From Hypsibius dujardini (Eukaryota > Tardigrada > Eutardigrada > Parachela > Hypsibiidae), in assembly GCA_001579985.1 (NCBI GenBank), contig LRSR01005092.1:1-20906 (forward strand): a stretch of DNA of 20,906 nt. The letters run 5' to 3'. Position numbers and translations under genes: made by a program. Of the stretch, positions 10,304 through 20,069 are shown one piece after another; the first letter of the stretch is position 1, and each line of letters starts with the position of its first letter. The notes under the pieces were generated by a model that did not search any database, was not told where the DNA came from, and saw only the letters and a list, made by a program, of their open reading frames with translations.

Positions 10304-10764
10304 AGTACGCTGAAGGGACCGCTAGGATTTCCTCTGAATGAAAAGAGCTTGCGGGTTCCAGATCCTCAGAGACAAATATGTCCCAGCGAAGATTCATTTA
10401 AGCTCCTGTGCGCTTGCATCGCACAGAACTTGTCCTTTTTACGAGACAAGGTCGGGGGCGTCCTCAGTCGAACCGACACTAGAATTATGGGCGAAATGCT
10501 TTTTATTTCACCAGTACATGTGGCATTTAAATGCATGGTCAACAGCATCGAGCACGATGATTACGGTATACCTCACACACCAAACTTCAGGAGATCTAAT
10601 TCGACAAAGACGAATAATATATTTATGTGCTCTTTTCAGACGCGAAGATGATATGTCTCTTTCTTGTAAATTTTCTATCCCAACCTACGACAAGTAGACA
10701 AAAGATAAATCGAAACAAGGACAAGCAGATGCGGTTACGGACTAGCAGACTTTCCGACAGAGAC

Positions 10765-11000
10765 AGGAAAACATAACCCGACAGACACACAGATACACAG
10801 ACACACAGGCAGATACACAGACACACAGACACACAGACAGACACACAGACAGACAGAGAGACAGAGAGACAAACAGAGAGACAGAGAGACAGACAGAGAG
10901 ACAGAGAGACAGAGAGACAGAGAGAGAGACAGAGAGACAGAGAGACAGAGAGACAGAGAGACAGAGAGACAGACACACAGACACACAGACACACAGACAC

Positions 11001-11067
<67 letters not shown>

Positions 11068-11071
11068 GGCC

Positions 11072-11105
<34 letters not shown>

Positions 11106-11125
11106 TTCAGGCAGACAGACAGGCC
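10765..11125. repeat. Long CAGA/CACAGA/GAGACAGA and GATA microsatellite
   Basis: The array passes from CACAGA units (10780-10850) to AGAGACAGA units (10855-10975), CACAGA again, then a pure (GACA)n run (about 11000-11066) and a (GATA)n run (11074-11104). It lies in the predicted SMYD intron 10694-11177. The long minus-strand reading frames across it (Cys-Leu-Ser-Val repeats) are an effect of the period and are not genes. Confidence 0.9.
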
Positions 11126-12022
11126 GGAAGATCGCAGGTAAGCGACTGGTAGACAGACAAACACAGGCAACTGATAGGCATACCATTAGTTAGTACTATA
11201 ATGACCGTTGTCCGGCGTGCACTGACCCAACTGTGGCACTGCAATCAGTCAGATGTTGCCTTGAGTTTCGCTGATAGTGATACTAGTAGCTTTTTTAGGA
11301 ATGTAGGAAGCGTGCGAACGGCCCTGAGTTGCAGCAATGATCGCTGCCTGGAACCCATCTCAAACTACAGCCGTGCTGACGGGCCCTGCCGCGCTTGCGA
11401 CACTGTCAATAAGGTCCACCGCCAGAAGACGCATACCGTATTGCGACGCATTGACGAGTTCGAGATCTCTCTCGCCTCCGATGCCATTGTGCGGAATGTA
11501 GTTTGCGGCGACATGGCGCTGATGCGCGAGCTAATCCGAGAAGGAGAGAAGTTTCTCCATTCCCCCAATATCATGTTGGGAATGGTCCTGTTTGACGCTA
11601 ACAACTTTCTGAGCAGCCGCAGTTTCGCTACCACCAACGCGGAATGGCTCAATTATGGAAACAAATGCCTACGCATTATGGAGTAAGTACCGAAGAGGTC
11701 AGGCAAAGGATATATCCGTATCCAGACAACTGGAGATACCGGTTAGATGTGTTTATCTACCTGGTTTAATCCTTTATTTTCGGTTTTATCCTAGCAAGTA
11801 CGAAACCTACCCTCGAACTCACAGATTGTGATATATTTGTTTATTCGGTCGTTCCTAAACTTTCGCTTCGTAGTAAATCTTTCCTGGTTTGAGCAACAGG
11901 GCCATTATCTTGAGGAAGGTCAGATTGAGGAGGCAATTCCAGGCGTGAAGATCCTACTGGAACGAGGGAGAGTCCACCCGGGTGTTGGCTCCCCAGACTG
12001 TGTTTTATATGAGCAATTGTAA

Positions 12023-12860
12023 ACTTTCCTCTCGCTAATGAAGCCGGTCATCAGCAAGCAGCTGCTCAAGTGGCTCCACGGCTATTGAGTGCGCCATGGA
12101 CGCCGATCACATGTTGGATATTAAGACAGAGTGAGACTGAGACAGAATCCAGACTGCCCGGCCTTCTCAATACACACTTCCTTCTTTTGTACTGCTTTTG
12201 TATGGACAAACACGAAGACTTAAAAGGCGAGTTTATTACATAAGTGTCTCAAGTGTTACAAATCGATCTTTCTTTCGGACTCTTCCCATTCACAGTGCAG
12301 ACAGTTATTTTCTTTTGACGGTTGAGGAAATTCCTGAGCGACTTCGATTTTTCAACTGCTCTGAGTTATAAAGGAAACAAACAACTTTGTGTCCGGGACT
12401 CCGGGCACCTCTGGCTGACAGGATGGGGCAAGACTTCAAAATTAGCGCTCAGAAAACCGTAGTTGTGGGCTGACCAGAGCAATCGATTGGCTGTTTGAAG
12501 ACTTTCTTTCAAAAAATTCTACCCTTACAGCTCACCAAAATGCTGCACGCTGCACTCGACAGCGTTTTACCTACACGGCCTGCCAATGCGTGCTGTTTGT
12601 TTAAGGAGCCGTTTTTTCTAGTGGTGAGTGTGTGTGTGACTCACAATGGATTTCCGCTCAGCTTCATTTCCATTCATTCCGCTTGCCATTTACTGTTTCC
12701 CCCTGACTTTATCATTTAAATTTTAATATTTCAGCTACAAAGACTTGGTTGGTAATAAATTTTAACATTGTCCAACACAGCGTCAGTTTCGCCGTTTCCT
12801 TGCCTGGCATGTTGATTTTATGGGGGACGTCTCCGTGCGGTCCTATTACTACACAACGGG
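12023..12860. other. Intergenic region before the C48-PHD gene
   Basis: Between the end of SMYD-like homology and the ATG at 12861 I see no supported gene. An open frame at 12495-12719 has no recognisable motif. No AATAAA is placed plausibly for the SMYD locus; the only one, near 12754, is far away. An in-frame TGA at 12813 with no acceptor before 12861 makes 12861 the first codon of the next gene. Confidence 0.5.
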
Positions 12861-14933
12861 ATGGCGTCCTCTTCCTCCAAACAATCGCGTGGTGGTGCTG
12901 CTCTCCCCACGTCCACTAATTCCACAGGTGCGTTTTTCAAAACTGAATCTGGAAAAGATTTGGACATTTTTATCTGATATATTTAGTAGTTACAGTTTGC
13001 ATTTTCAGTTGGATCAGTGTGCATTACTTTCCTTTTTTAAAGTGATTTATGGTCACGTGGTTCGTGTTGTATTTAGCGGCATATCTGGATTTTTTTGCTA
13101 CTCACAGGGGATGCTTCAGACAATGTGGATGTTTGGTGTAGCCCGGGAGGGCACGTCCTGTCGAAGTTGCATAAGCAACGCGTGTTGGACCAAATTAAAA
13201 ATGGATGGGTTGATGATGGTGAGCTTTACTTTTAAAAAGTATTGATTGATTGATTGATTGGTCGATTGTCTGCAGAGAGACAATCATGTCACTTTAATGG
13301 AAAGTCGGTCGACTGATTGGTTGATTGTCTGTGGTTCATTGAACGGTGACAGTATCGATTGTTTCGGTGTAGTGTATTCCAGTAAATCCGTTTGCTGATC
13401 ATGTGATGAATTAATTATTAAACGATCCCTCGAATATTATGACTGATTATTTTTTGTTTGATTAATGACGATCTTATAAACCATTACATGGCTGTGACAG
13501 CAGTAATCGTTCGTTACTGGTTGATTTCAGCCATCGCCACAGCCGCCATGAAGCTGATCAAGGAGGAGCATCCGGAAATTGGTGGACTACGACCTACCAG
13601 TCTGTTTTACGGCCAGAGCAAAGCCACCTCACAGGAACGGCGAAATCAATTATGCCGCCTGCGATCCTTTGTCTTTCACGACGATTTTCAGCAACCACGC
13701 GGTCGCCAAGTCCAGATCCTGTACACGGGCTCGCTGCACTGGGTCCTGGCGACGAATTATCACGAGTACGAGCGGGAACTGGTTTATGTCTACGACAGTC
13801 TGGAAGAACCGGTGACAGAGTTGCTGGTAGGCGAGCAGCTGGATTTCTGTGCCCTCAACAATCGCGGCAAGCAAACTTCTAATAATTTGCAAATTTGTCA
13901 GGTGGCCAAAATTGCCGCAGTTTTTCGTTTCGCCAACCCGAAGTTTCGAATTGTCTGGCCCGTCGTTGATCAACAGAAGAATAACAAGGACTGTGGGATC
14001 TTCGCCATTGCTTTCCTAGTTGCACTCTGCCATAAGTTCGATCCAAGCAGCTTATCATTCGACAGCTCAATGGTAAAACCTGATTCCTCTCAATGACAGT
14101 AGTCAGGCAGGCAGAGTTGCAGACAGGGAAAAAGAAGGACGGACGGACGGACACACAGACATACAGATACCGATACAGAAAGACACCCAGGCAGACAACC
14201 AGACAGGCAGGTAGGCAGATAGGCAGGCAGACAACCAGGCAAACAGGTAGGCAGACAGACAACTAGTCAGACAGGTAGGCATACAGGCAGACAGACAACC
14301 AGACAGACAACCAGACAGACAACCAGACAGACAACCAGACAGACAACCAGACAAACAACCAGACAGACAACCAGACAGACAGCTAGGCAGACAGACAGAC
14401 AAATGCTAGTACAGCGATACGCCGACAGGCAAAGATCAACAGCTAGGGGGACTGACTGTCGAGCAATCAAATAATGAGGAAGCACCGATGAAAAACAACG
14501 CATGGGTACTACTAGTACCTGGTGATTGAGCAATACCGTACCTGTTGTTTTATTTTAGAAACTGCGGAAACACTTGGTACGCTGTTTCGAAGCCGGTTCC
14601 TTCTCGCTGACGGATCTCTTTCCGACCCGTGCAAATCCTGCCGATGTTCAGCGTTCTCTACCGGGGAAGCTCTTCAACATGGTCTCTCAGAGTGTCGCCC
14701 AGGCGCGGCGACGAATCGTTCTGCGAGACCGGTCCGTTCATGTGATATGCCGGTGCCGCATGCCGGTTGGGAAGGGCGCCAAGGACAAGACTGTGATATG
14801 CTCGAACCTTCTTTGCACGGTGCGACTCTATCACGAAAGTTGTGTGGTTATCTTTGACAGGGAATTCTACGCGAAAATCCAACGAAAGTACTACACTTGC
14901 CCGCCGTGTCGCGACATCCTTCTGGGTTATTAG
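12861..14933 (+). CDS. Ulp1-like (C48) cysteine peptidase with C-terminal PHD-type zinc finger
   Basis: Four exons, 12861-12927, 13108-13218, 13531-14072 and 14559-14933, with matching phases (1, 1, 0), give 364 residues. Residues 1-35 are Ser/Thr-rich. From about 45, a helix (NGWVDDAI) leads into a papain-like C48 fold. The whole catalytic set is visible: His129 (LHWVLATN), Asp148 (VYDSL), Gln207 or Gln208 and Cys214 (DQQKNNKDCGIF). Exon 4 starts KLRKHLVRCFE and ends in a C4HC3 finger: Cys304, Cys306, Cys321, Cys326, His332, Cys335, Cys354 and Cys357. C48 enzymes cleave SUMO or related ubiquitin-like proteins; PHD fingers usually bind histone tails. Similar C48 domains occur in many uncharacterised, often transposon-linked, invertebrate proteins, so this may be a domesticated or mobile-derived gene. 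No transposase is present. Substrate and cell location are unknown. Confidence 0.75.
14097..14402. repeat. CAGA / CAGACAAC microsatellite in the C48-PHD intron
   Basis: Units of CAGACAGACAAC and relatives fill the last intron (14073-14558), most regularly at 14285-14385. Minus-strand frames through it give Cys-Leu-Ser-Gly and Cys-Leu-Val-Val repeats and are spurious. Confidence 0.9.
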
Positions 14934-15471
14934 GAAACTGATGTTCGCTCTCTCCCGATAAACTGTAAACGGTTCTTAATTTTTAATCTTATATTCATTC
15001 CCGTATGCACGCTTAAGTTATTATTATTTTATCTCTGGACTCTTTTGTTTTATTTTTTCTTTTTGTGAAGCACCCTTTTTTTGCGGCTTTTCGCACCCAA
15101 TCGTGACATTCTTGTGTAACGAAATCAAGTCAAAACATCGCAGTTCCGTGCTTTTCCTTCCGTTCGGACAGGCGGGGTTTTTTTAGTGACGTTCCTCGAA
15201 AAGACGTGTCCCTAAAAAAACCGGTTACACCCAACCTCTCTGAGGTGGGAAAAAGGGTATATATTTTGTAATGTTTTTCACGTTGATTGACTGGCGGATT
15301 GAACAAAATCAATGAACGCGAAAAATCCAAATATCTCTTTTTCGGTTCCAAAAGTGACGGATTCAATTCGAAGTTTTTTATGTAGGGAGTCTCAAGCGAC
15401 CCAAACGAGCCTCTGTCGTGCGCCACAACGAAATAAACGGTCAACCCTAGTACCAAACAACTGCCCAAAAA
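14934..15471. other. Convergent 3' region between the C48-PHD gene and the next gene
   Basis: 538 bases separate the two stop codons. No canonical AATAAA follows the plus-strand stop closely (only GATAAA near 14957). For the minus strand an AATAAA complement occurs near 15050. An open frame at 15130-15468 (minus) has no recognisable features. I see no gene here. Confidence 0.45.
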
Positions 15472-18237
15472 TTAAGCGACTGTTCCACGGCCACGGCGTG
15501 AAGACAATCCGCTCGCCTGCTGAAAAATCACTCTGGCCAAATTATCCTTCTCGTTGCTGACAAACGCCATCACCGCCTGACAGGCAGACGACTTGAACGG
15601 TACAGCCGGCAGATTGGCGACATGTCGTTGCAGCTCCACCAGCAGAGCATCCGTCGTGCCTCGGTTCGCTCCTCGAGTCTTGTGCACAGACGCCGCGCCT
15701 GTCAGCGGTTCCGTAGTCAGATCCATGACCACCGTGCCGGTCGCTAATGCTTGACCCACTTCCGCCATCACATCTACCGACACGATATACGCGAAGAACC
15801 GCTTGAATACAAACTTATCCCTGCTCCCAATCACCCCCACAATTCCTTTCAGAATGGTAATCAACGCAGGGAGAAGGGGCTGGATAAAAACCAGGAGAGC
15901 GCTGAGAAACTCATCAGATGCCCGATCCAACGGTTGCTTCAACATGGCATCCACCAAGACGCCGCAGAGATGTTCCGATACCTCCACGTCGTCCCAGACA
16001 TAGACCAAGGACGTACCAGCCGGCTTTCGATCGCCGGACGACCAAGCGGCTCGATTGAGTTGCGAGAAAACAGCCACCATCTCAGGGAAAACTGCGGCAT
16101 TCAAGCCGTCTTTTCGTATGCGGATACTGAGATTGGTGACGATCAACTGAATCTTGACCCAACGCGAGTGCAAGTCCGCGTGGTATGACGAGAGCGAATG
16201 GTCATCGGTGATGGCGGCAAGATCCAACCGGAATGTGATATAGGCTGCCGAAGAACTGTCCAGCTGCAGGTCATTCACAATGGAGTCGATAGCGCGAAGT
16301 GTTTTCACGTCGGTCAGGGTGAGCCACACCTCCCGGGTGAGAGTGAAGATCTTTTCCAACTTCTCGCCCAGAGCAGACCGCAGTCGAGACTGTGCAGTCG
16401 GCTTCGGCAAAGAGCCGGGATCCGCGCCGTCGGGAACTGTAATCTGCAGAAGGTAGGGCCGCCGTTCGGGCATTTGACTCTCATTTTTGGTGGCGGTGTA
16501 CCAGTAGAGGAGAAAACCCCAAAACGCGAGACGATAGCAAAAATTGAGCTGAATTTGCGATTCGGAAGGCGAAAGTTTAGCAGTGGCTGTTTGGAAATTT
16601 GCCCACCAGATGACGAGCTCGTGGACGCTCGGGCATCGGGTGTTCCAGAACGGATGGGACTGCTTCCAAGTGGCACTCTTTCGAGGAGAGTGTTGACCTA
16701 CAAGGAGAACAAATTCCCTTTTAAGATGAGTTACTGTACTCGTACAGGTAAGACAACGAAAACCAAGCAAGGAAACGGGCAAACTGTAAATTTGGAACTT
16801 TAGACTCGTACACCGGGGCTAGAGTTATTTAATATAAAATTATGATTTTATTTAAATAAAAAATCATTTGCTTTAAATGTTTTTCCACATTCTCAATCAA
16901 ATTCGAAGTAACAGTGAACTCGCCGTTAACTTGAAATATCTGTAAAATTAACTTACATTAAATTAAAATCAACACGTGATCAAGCGTCGGACTTTAAATT
17001 AAATTAATTTAATTTAAAATAAGAAAATATATTTTATTCTATTTCACCCGAACGATTTAAACTAATCGCAACAACACGACAAGGGGCGTACCTTCTGAAC
17101 TCAGGAGGCAAGAGACCTCTGTCAGGATCTCGTTCAAACTGTCCCACACTTCCTCGGGGGTCAGGCAAACAGCGTCCGTATCGGGAAGGGAGTGCAGCAC
17201 GGCGCCGACGAAGAATTTCGTCACTGCCGGGAGAATTTCCAAATAAAATTGGCGCAACGTTTCGGACTGCTTCCGCCGCGATAACAATAACGGAAGAAAC
17301 TTCACAGCCACTGCTTCTCGATATGGGTTCGGATAGGGCGAAAAGAGATGAGCAGCTTCGCCCAACAGCGTCCGGCTTGTCTCCATCAACAGGGCAGCCA
17401 CCTGATCGGATTCCACGGCAGCCGGGAGAACTTTAGATAGGCTAAACAACAAGGCGGATTGTGTTTCCACATTTTGCGGGGTTGAATGGAGACGGGCCAG
17501 CTGGACAATCAGGCTCTGGAGCGAAGTATTAGGCATCGATGCAAGAATCTGAAAATGCGAAACATAAAACGACATTATTGAATGACGCCTTCTTGTCCAC
17601 TCCCGTATGACGCTAGAGAAACCGAGCTGGTAGAACTCGCAGGACAGTAAACTACCATGAATCCATCGATCAGTCAATCACTAGTGAATATAATACAATG
17701 TGTACGAATCAATCAAAAATCAAAGCGCCATAATGTGGGGAAATACATCAATCAAGCAACCAAGCCCTCCAATGAAAATCAATCCGCAGTGCGGAGAGTT
17801 CAATCAGTCAACATCTGGTCAAAATCTTGCAAAACCGCTTCTCTTAGCTCGTCTCAACAATTTTTAACTTTAAAAAATCACAACAAATCAGAGCTCACAA
17901 TTCGGGCCAATAATAACAGAGCTAGCGATCATCTATGAGGTTCAGTGGGCCAAGTTTAGTGACAAACCTGGAGATACAAGATGTCCACATTATTTCGATC
18001 CAGCAGCGCATTTGTAAAGCTTTCAATGTCCTCCTGCAGGCAGTCCGACAGCATCTCCGGTGTTTTCATCAGTTCCAGAAACAGCAACCCCGTTTGCCGG
18101 GCTGCAGAGAGTCCCCGCTGCTTGGAAAGCGAATACTGCGTCCAGACGTCTGACCGTGGAACGATGGAGACGTCCATGGGAGTGGAGCTTGCTGCTGACA
18201 CTCCCTCTGGTTTTAAATCGATGTCACAGTCTTCCAT
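15472..18237 (-). CDS. Unrecognised helical protein, three exons (possibly two genes)
   Basis: The preferred model has exons 18237-17968, 17548-17092 and 16733-15472 on the minus strand, with phases 0 and 1 matching, giving 662 residues. The N-terminus is acidic (MEDCDIDL). Most of the rest looks like repeated amphipathic helices rich in Leu, as in HEAT/ARM-type scaffolds; there is a Trp-rich hydrophobic stretch at the start of exon 3 (IWW, FWGFLLYWY). I do not recognise the family. The alternative is two genes: the second exon read through its donor ends at TAA 17059-17057 (253 residues), followed by AATAAA at 17038-17033, with a second gene starting at the ATG at 16473. The joined model is preferred because exon 3 stays open for about 87 codons upstream of that ATG to a good acceptor in the right phase. 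The first intron (17549-17967) contains ATCA-type repeats. Confidence 0.55.
17033..17038 (-). terminator. Possible polyadenylation signal AATAAA (minus strand)
   Basis: AATAAA on the minus strand lies 18 bases after an in-frame TAA that ends the read-through form of the second exon of the helical gene. If used, it would give a short 253-residue product or mark the end of a separate gene. In the three-exon model it is intronic. The surrounding 16820-17045 stretch is very AT-rich. Confidence 0.35.
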
Positions 18238-18302
18238 TTTGCTGATTGAAAATCGTGGAAATCGAAATCGAAATCGCTTTTTAATTCATAAAGCCTAAAT
18301 GT

Positions 18303-18392
18303 ATGGTTTTGTGCACACACACTGTGCAGTGTTGTGATGGATGGATATGGGATGGTGTGTGCACACAGTGTTCACTGTGTGCACAAAACCAT
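18303..18392. repeat. Near-perfect hairpin with nested palindrome
   Basis: A 17-base perfect inverted repeat, ATGGTTTTGTGCACACA at 18303-18319 with its complement at 18376-18392, encloses a second palindrome: GTGCACACAGTG at 18359-18370, a TT loop, then the complement at 18373-18384. The two foldings share sequence and so compete. It is 66 bases upstream of the start codon of the minus-strand helical gene. It could be a small foldback element or a structured promoter site; there is no clear target duplication. Confidence 0.7.
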
Positions 18393-18400
18393 GACACCGC

Positions 18401-18410
18401 GTGACGTCAC
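18401..18410. promoter_or_regulatory. CRE palindrome (TGACGTCA)
   Basis: GTGACGTCAC is a perfect palindrome containing the consensus cAMP-response element TGACGTCA, bound by CREB/ATF factors in animals. It lies about 165 bases upstream of the start codon of the helical gene, a normal promoter distance. Function is inferred from motif and position. Confidence 0.4.
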
Positions 18411-18585
18411 TTTCACAATACTGCAAAGAGAGAATATACAGTACATTCCCACTGACTTAGTTAAGCTTAAAGTTAGTTCCTAAGTTAAAGCTTTAGTAAC
18501 TAAAACTTTTATAGCTTGGTTTTTCCAGAGAATAAAAATTTACTATGAAACAATTTACTAAAAGTTTACCTTTAATTTTTAGCTT

Positions 18586-19515
18586 ACAAGGGAATATTTA
18601 CTTGCGTCAATCTGATATCGGGCCCAACATTTTTTTATGGATTCTTACTATCAAACCATGATTTTAAAAATATGACTGGTGCCCCTCGATTGCCTATTCG
18701 AGATGGAGAAAATCGGGGAAGATTCTTATTGCGGCAGCCACTTCAAATCTTCCACCATAGCATTGATTGATTGAATTACAAAAATTATTTTGTTCGTTTA
18801 CCGATTTAACGGTTCAGGCAAACAATTGTTAGGGTAGTGTTAGGGCAGTGCCCCGCAGGCCCCGCCCCATTACATATTTGTGTATGTTGTGGTTGGGTGA
18901 TTGGGTGTATGTGTATCCTTATGGTGAGCGTTCGAGCTCTCGGCTCGACGCTCACAACATAAAGTCAGTGTCGCGGTTTCTCGTCTTCGTTCTGTCTTGC
19001 CTCGCGCACTCGTCAGATAATAGCTCCCCCGTAATACAATATTAATGCGCAAATCATTCGACCAACGAGTCGCGACCACAGAAATGTTAACCGGCATCTT
19101 CAAATCCGTTCCAACTGCAGTTAAAGCAGAGAGTTTAGTACACCAGCAGTAACGGATAAAATAACAGCGGTGTACAACAACGACAAGGTTTTGCAAAAAT
19201 CTCAAACCAGTCAGTCAAAATCATCAGACAATTAACCGAATAGTTAAATTCCTCATTCACAATTTGATGGAGTGAAGATTGCTGCTGAAAGTTTTTCGTT
19301 AATGAACGTTAATGTACTGTGCATAATCAATCAATCAATGTTATTGCGAAAGCATTAAAGTGGCTACCGCAATAAGAACCTTCCCCGATTTTCTCCATCT
19401 CAAATGGAATCGAGGGGGACCAGTCATATTTTCTAAAATCATATTTTGATAGTAAGAATCCATTAAAAAAATGTTAGGCCCGATCTCAGACTTACACAGA
19501 TTAATTCTCCCTTGT
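18586..19515. mobile_element. 930-base foldback element with 189-base inverted arms
   Basis: The arms 18586-18774 and 19327-19515 are inverted copies of equal length, most bases matching by eye (for instance ATGGATTCTTACTATCAAA and GATGGAGAAAATCGGGGAAG in both). The outer ends are ACAAGGGA. If the ends begin at CAAGGGA, both sides carry the flank TTA, consistent with the 3-base TWA duplication of PIF/Harbinger elements; this class call is tentative. The 552-base centre has no recognisable ORF but has a strong hairpin at 18924-18955. It is probably a non-autonomous DNA transposon. Confidence 0.75.
18924..18955. repeat. Strong short hairpin in the centre of the foldback element
   Basis: GTGAGCG-T-TCGAGC pairs with GCTCGA-CGCTCAC around a five-base loop, 13 base pairs with one bulged base. 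It is not a tRNA: no cloverleaf or acceptor stem is visible. Confidence 0.6.
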
Positions 19516-19617
19516 TACTAACAAGTTGTTAGTCTAGTTTAGTTTTGGCGTCTCTAAACCGTCAAGTGAAGTCAAGAAACAACTGCATCGCCAACTACAA
19601 CCACATACAGCTAACGG

Positions 19618-20069
19618 ATGATAATGAACCAGCAGTCGCTGCTATTGATAAGTTCATTTCCATTCCAGCCCCATCCGAATCAGCAGCCGAATCTGTATCT
19701 CAGTCAGTTGGCCGGCTCAACTGCGGACGTTGGCAACACCGGCTCAAGCGACGCCCGGTCTCAGCTGGCTTTGTCTCGCCAGCCTTGTCTGATCAGGGCA
19801 AATTATCAATTGATCCTGGTTAGACCCGAGCTCACTAGTTTGTGCTAAGGATAGAAAACTTGGGTCCGATTAAAATCTAAATTTTATACTCGTTTGGTCC
19901 GTTTCGTCCGGTTTGTACTAAGGATAGAAAACTTGGGTCCGGTTAAAATCTAAATTTTATACTCGTTTTCCTGCAGCTTTTGCCTCAACCGATAAAAATA
20001 ACACCTAAAGTCAACGAACTCGACTCGATGGAACCACCGCTGTTCGAAATTAACGCCCAATATATGTAA
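19618..20069 (+). CDS. Possible small two-exon gene, unrecognised
   Basis: Exon 19618-19818 (ATG preceded by an in-frame TAA) and exon 19977-20069 join in phase 0 (donor GTTAGA, acceptor TTCCTGCAG), giving 97 residues. The product is rich in Gln, Pro, Ser and Leu, starts MIMNQQSLLL and ends PPLFEINAQYM. I recognise no domain. A second frame of the first exon (open from 19545 to 19823, no ATG) also looks plausible in composition and would splice to the same acceptor, ending soon after, so the true frame is uncertain. The call rests on two open exons with fitting splice sites only. Confidence 0.3.
19838..19968. repeat. 58-base direct repeat pair
   Basis: Copies at 19838-19895 and 19911-19968 (period 73) differ at two positions. 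Each contains CTAAGGATAGAAAACTTGGG and ends ATACTCGTTT. Both lie in the predicted 158-base intron of the small gene; the second copy abuts the polypyrimidine tract of the acceptor, so the pair also duplicates splice-site context. Confidence 0.9.

Larger units (their letters stand above)
9049..12022 (+). pseudogene. SMYD-type (SET and MYND) gene, degenerate, probably a pseudogene
   Basis: Homology and phase support these pieces: 9049-9327, about 10328-10565, 10640-10693, 11178-11682 and 11795-11823, then 11894-12022. Piece 1 gives the N-terminal SET half and part of a MYND finger (CYRC, then WYCNEKC), but two in-frame stops, TGA TAG at 9220-9225, interrupt it. Piece 2 covers the helix after MYND and the start of the SET core (FKCMVNSIEHDDYG). 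Piece 3 gives [10 protein letters not shown] where active SMYDs have the NHSC-x-PN motif. Piece 4 continues (TVVRRALTQL, DVALSFAD) into the post-SET Cys region and TPR-like helices. The last helices (KYETYPRTH, then GHYLEEGQIEEAI) are in different frames and I find no splice that joins them. The second MYND half is also missing. Active relatives are lysine methyltransferases; this copy is probably inactive. A diverged live gene with assembly errors is the alternative. Confidence 0.6.

Noticed and set aside
10623-11186. Long minus-strand reading frames of Cys-Leu-Ser-Val repeats
   Set aside because: They are translations of a four-base microsatellite, open in all three minus frames, and lie within a predicted intron.
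13650-13973. Minus-strand open frame across the C48 domain
   Set aside because: Antisense shadow; the plus strand shows catalytic motifs and fitting splice sites.
14103-14533. Minus-strand Cys-Leu-Val/Gly repeat proteins
   Set aside because: Same artefact, from the CAGACAAC array in the last C48-PHD intron.
16198-16803. Plus-strand open frame opposite exon 3 of the helical gene
   Set aside because: The minus frame is much longer (over 400 codons) and splices in phase; the plus frame has no recognisable motif.
18924-18955. Possible tRNA or small structured RNA gene
   Set aside because: Only a single hairpin; no cloverleaf, anticodon arm or acceptor stem.
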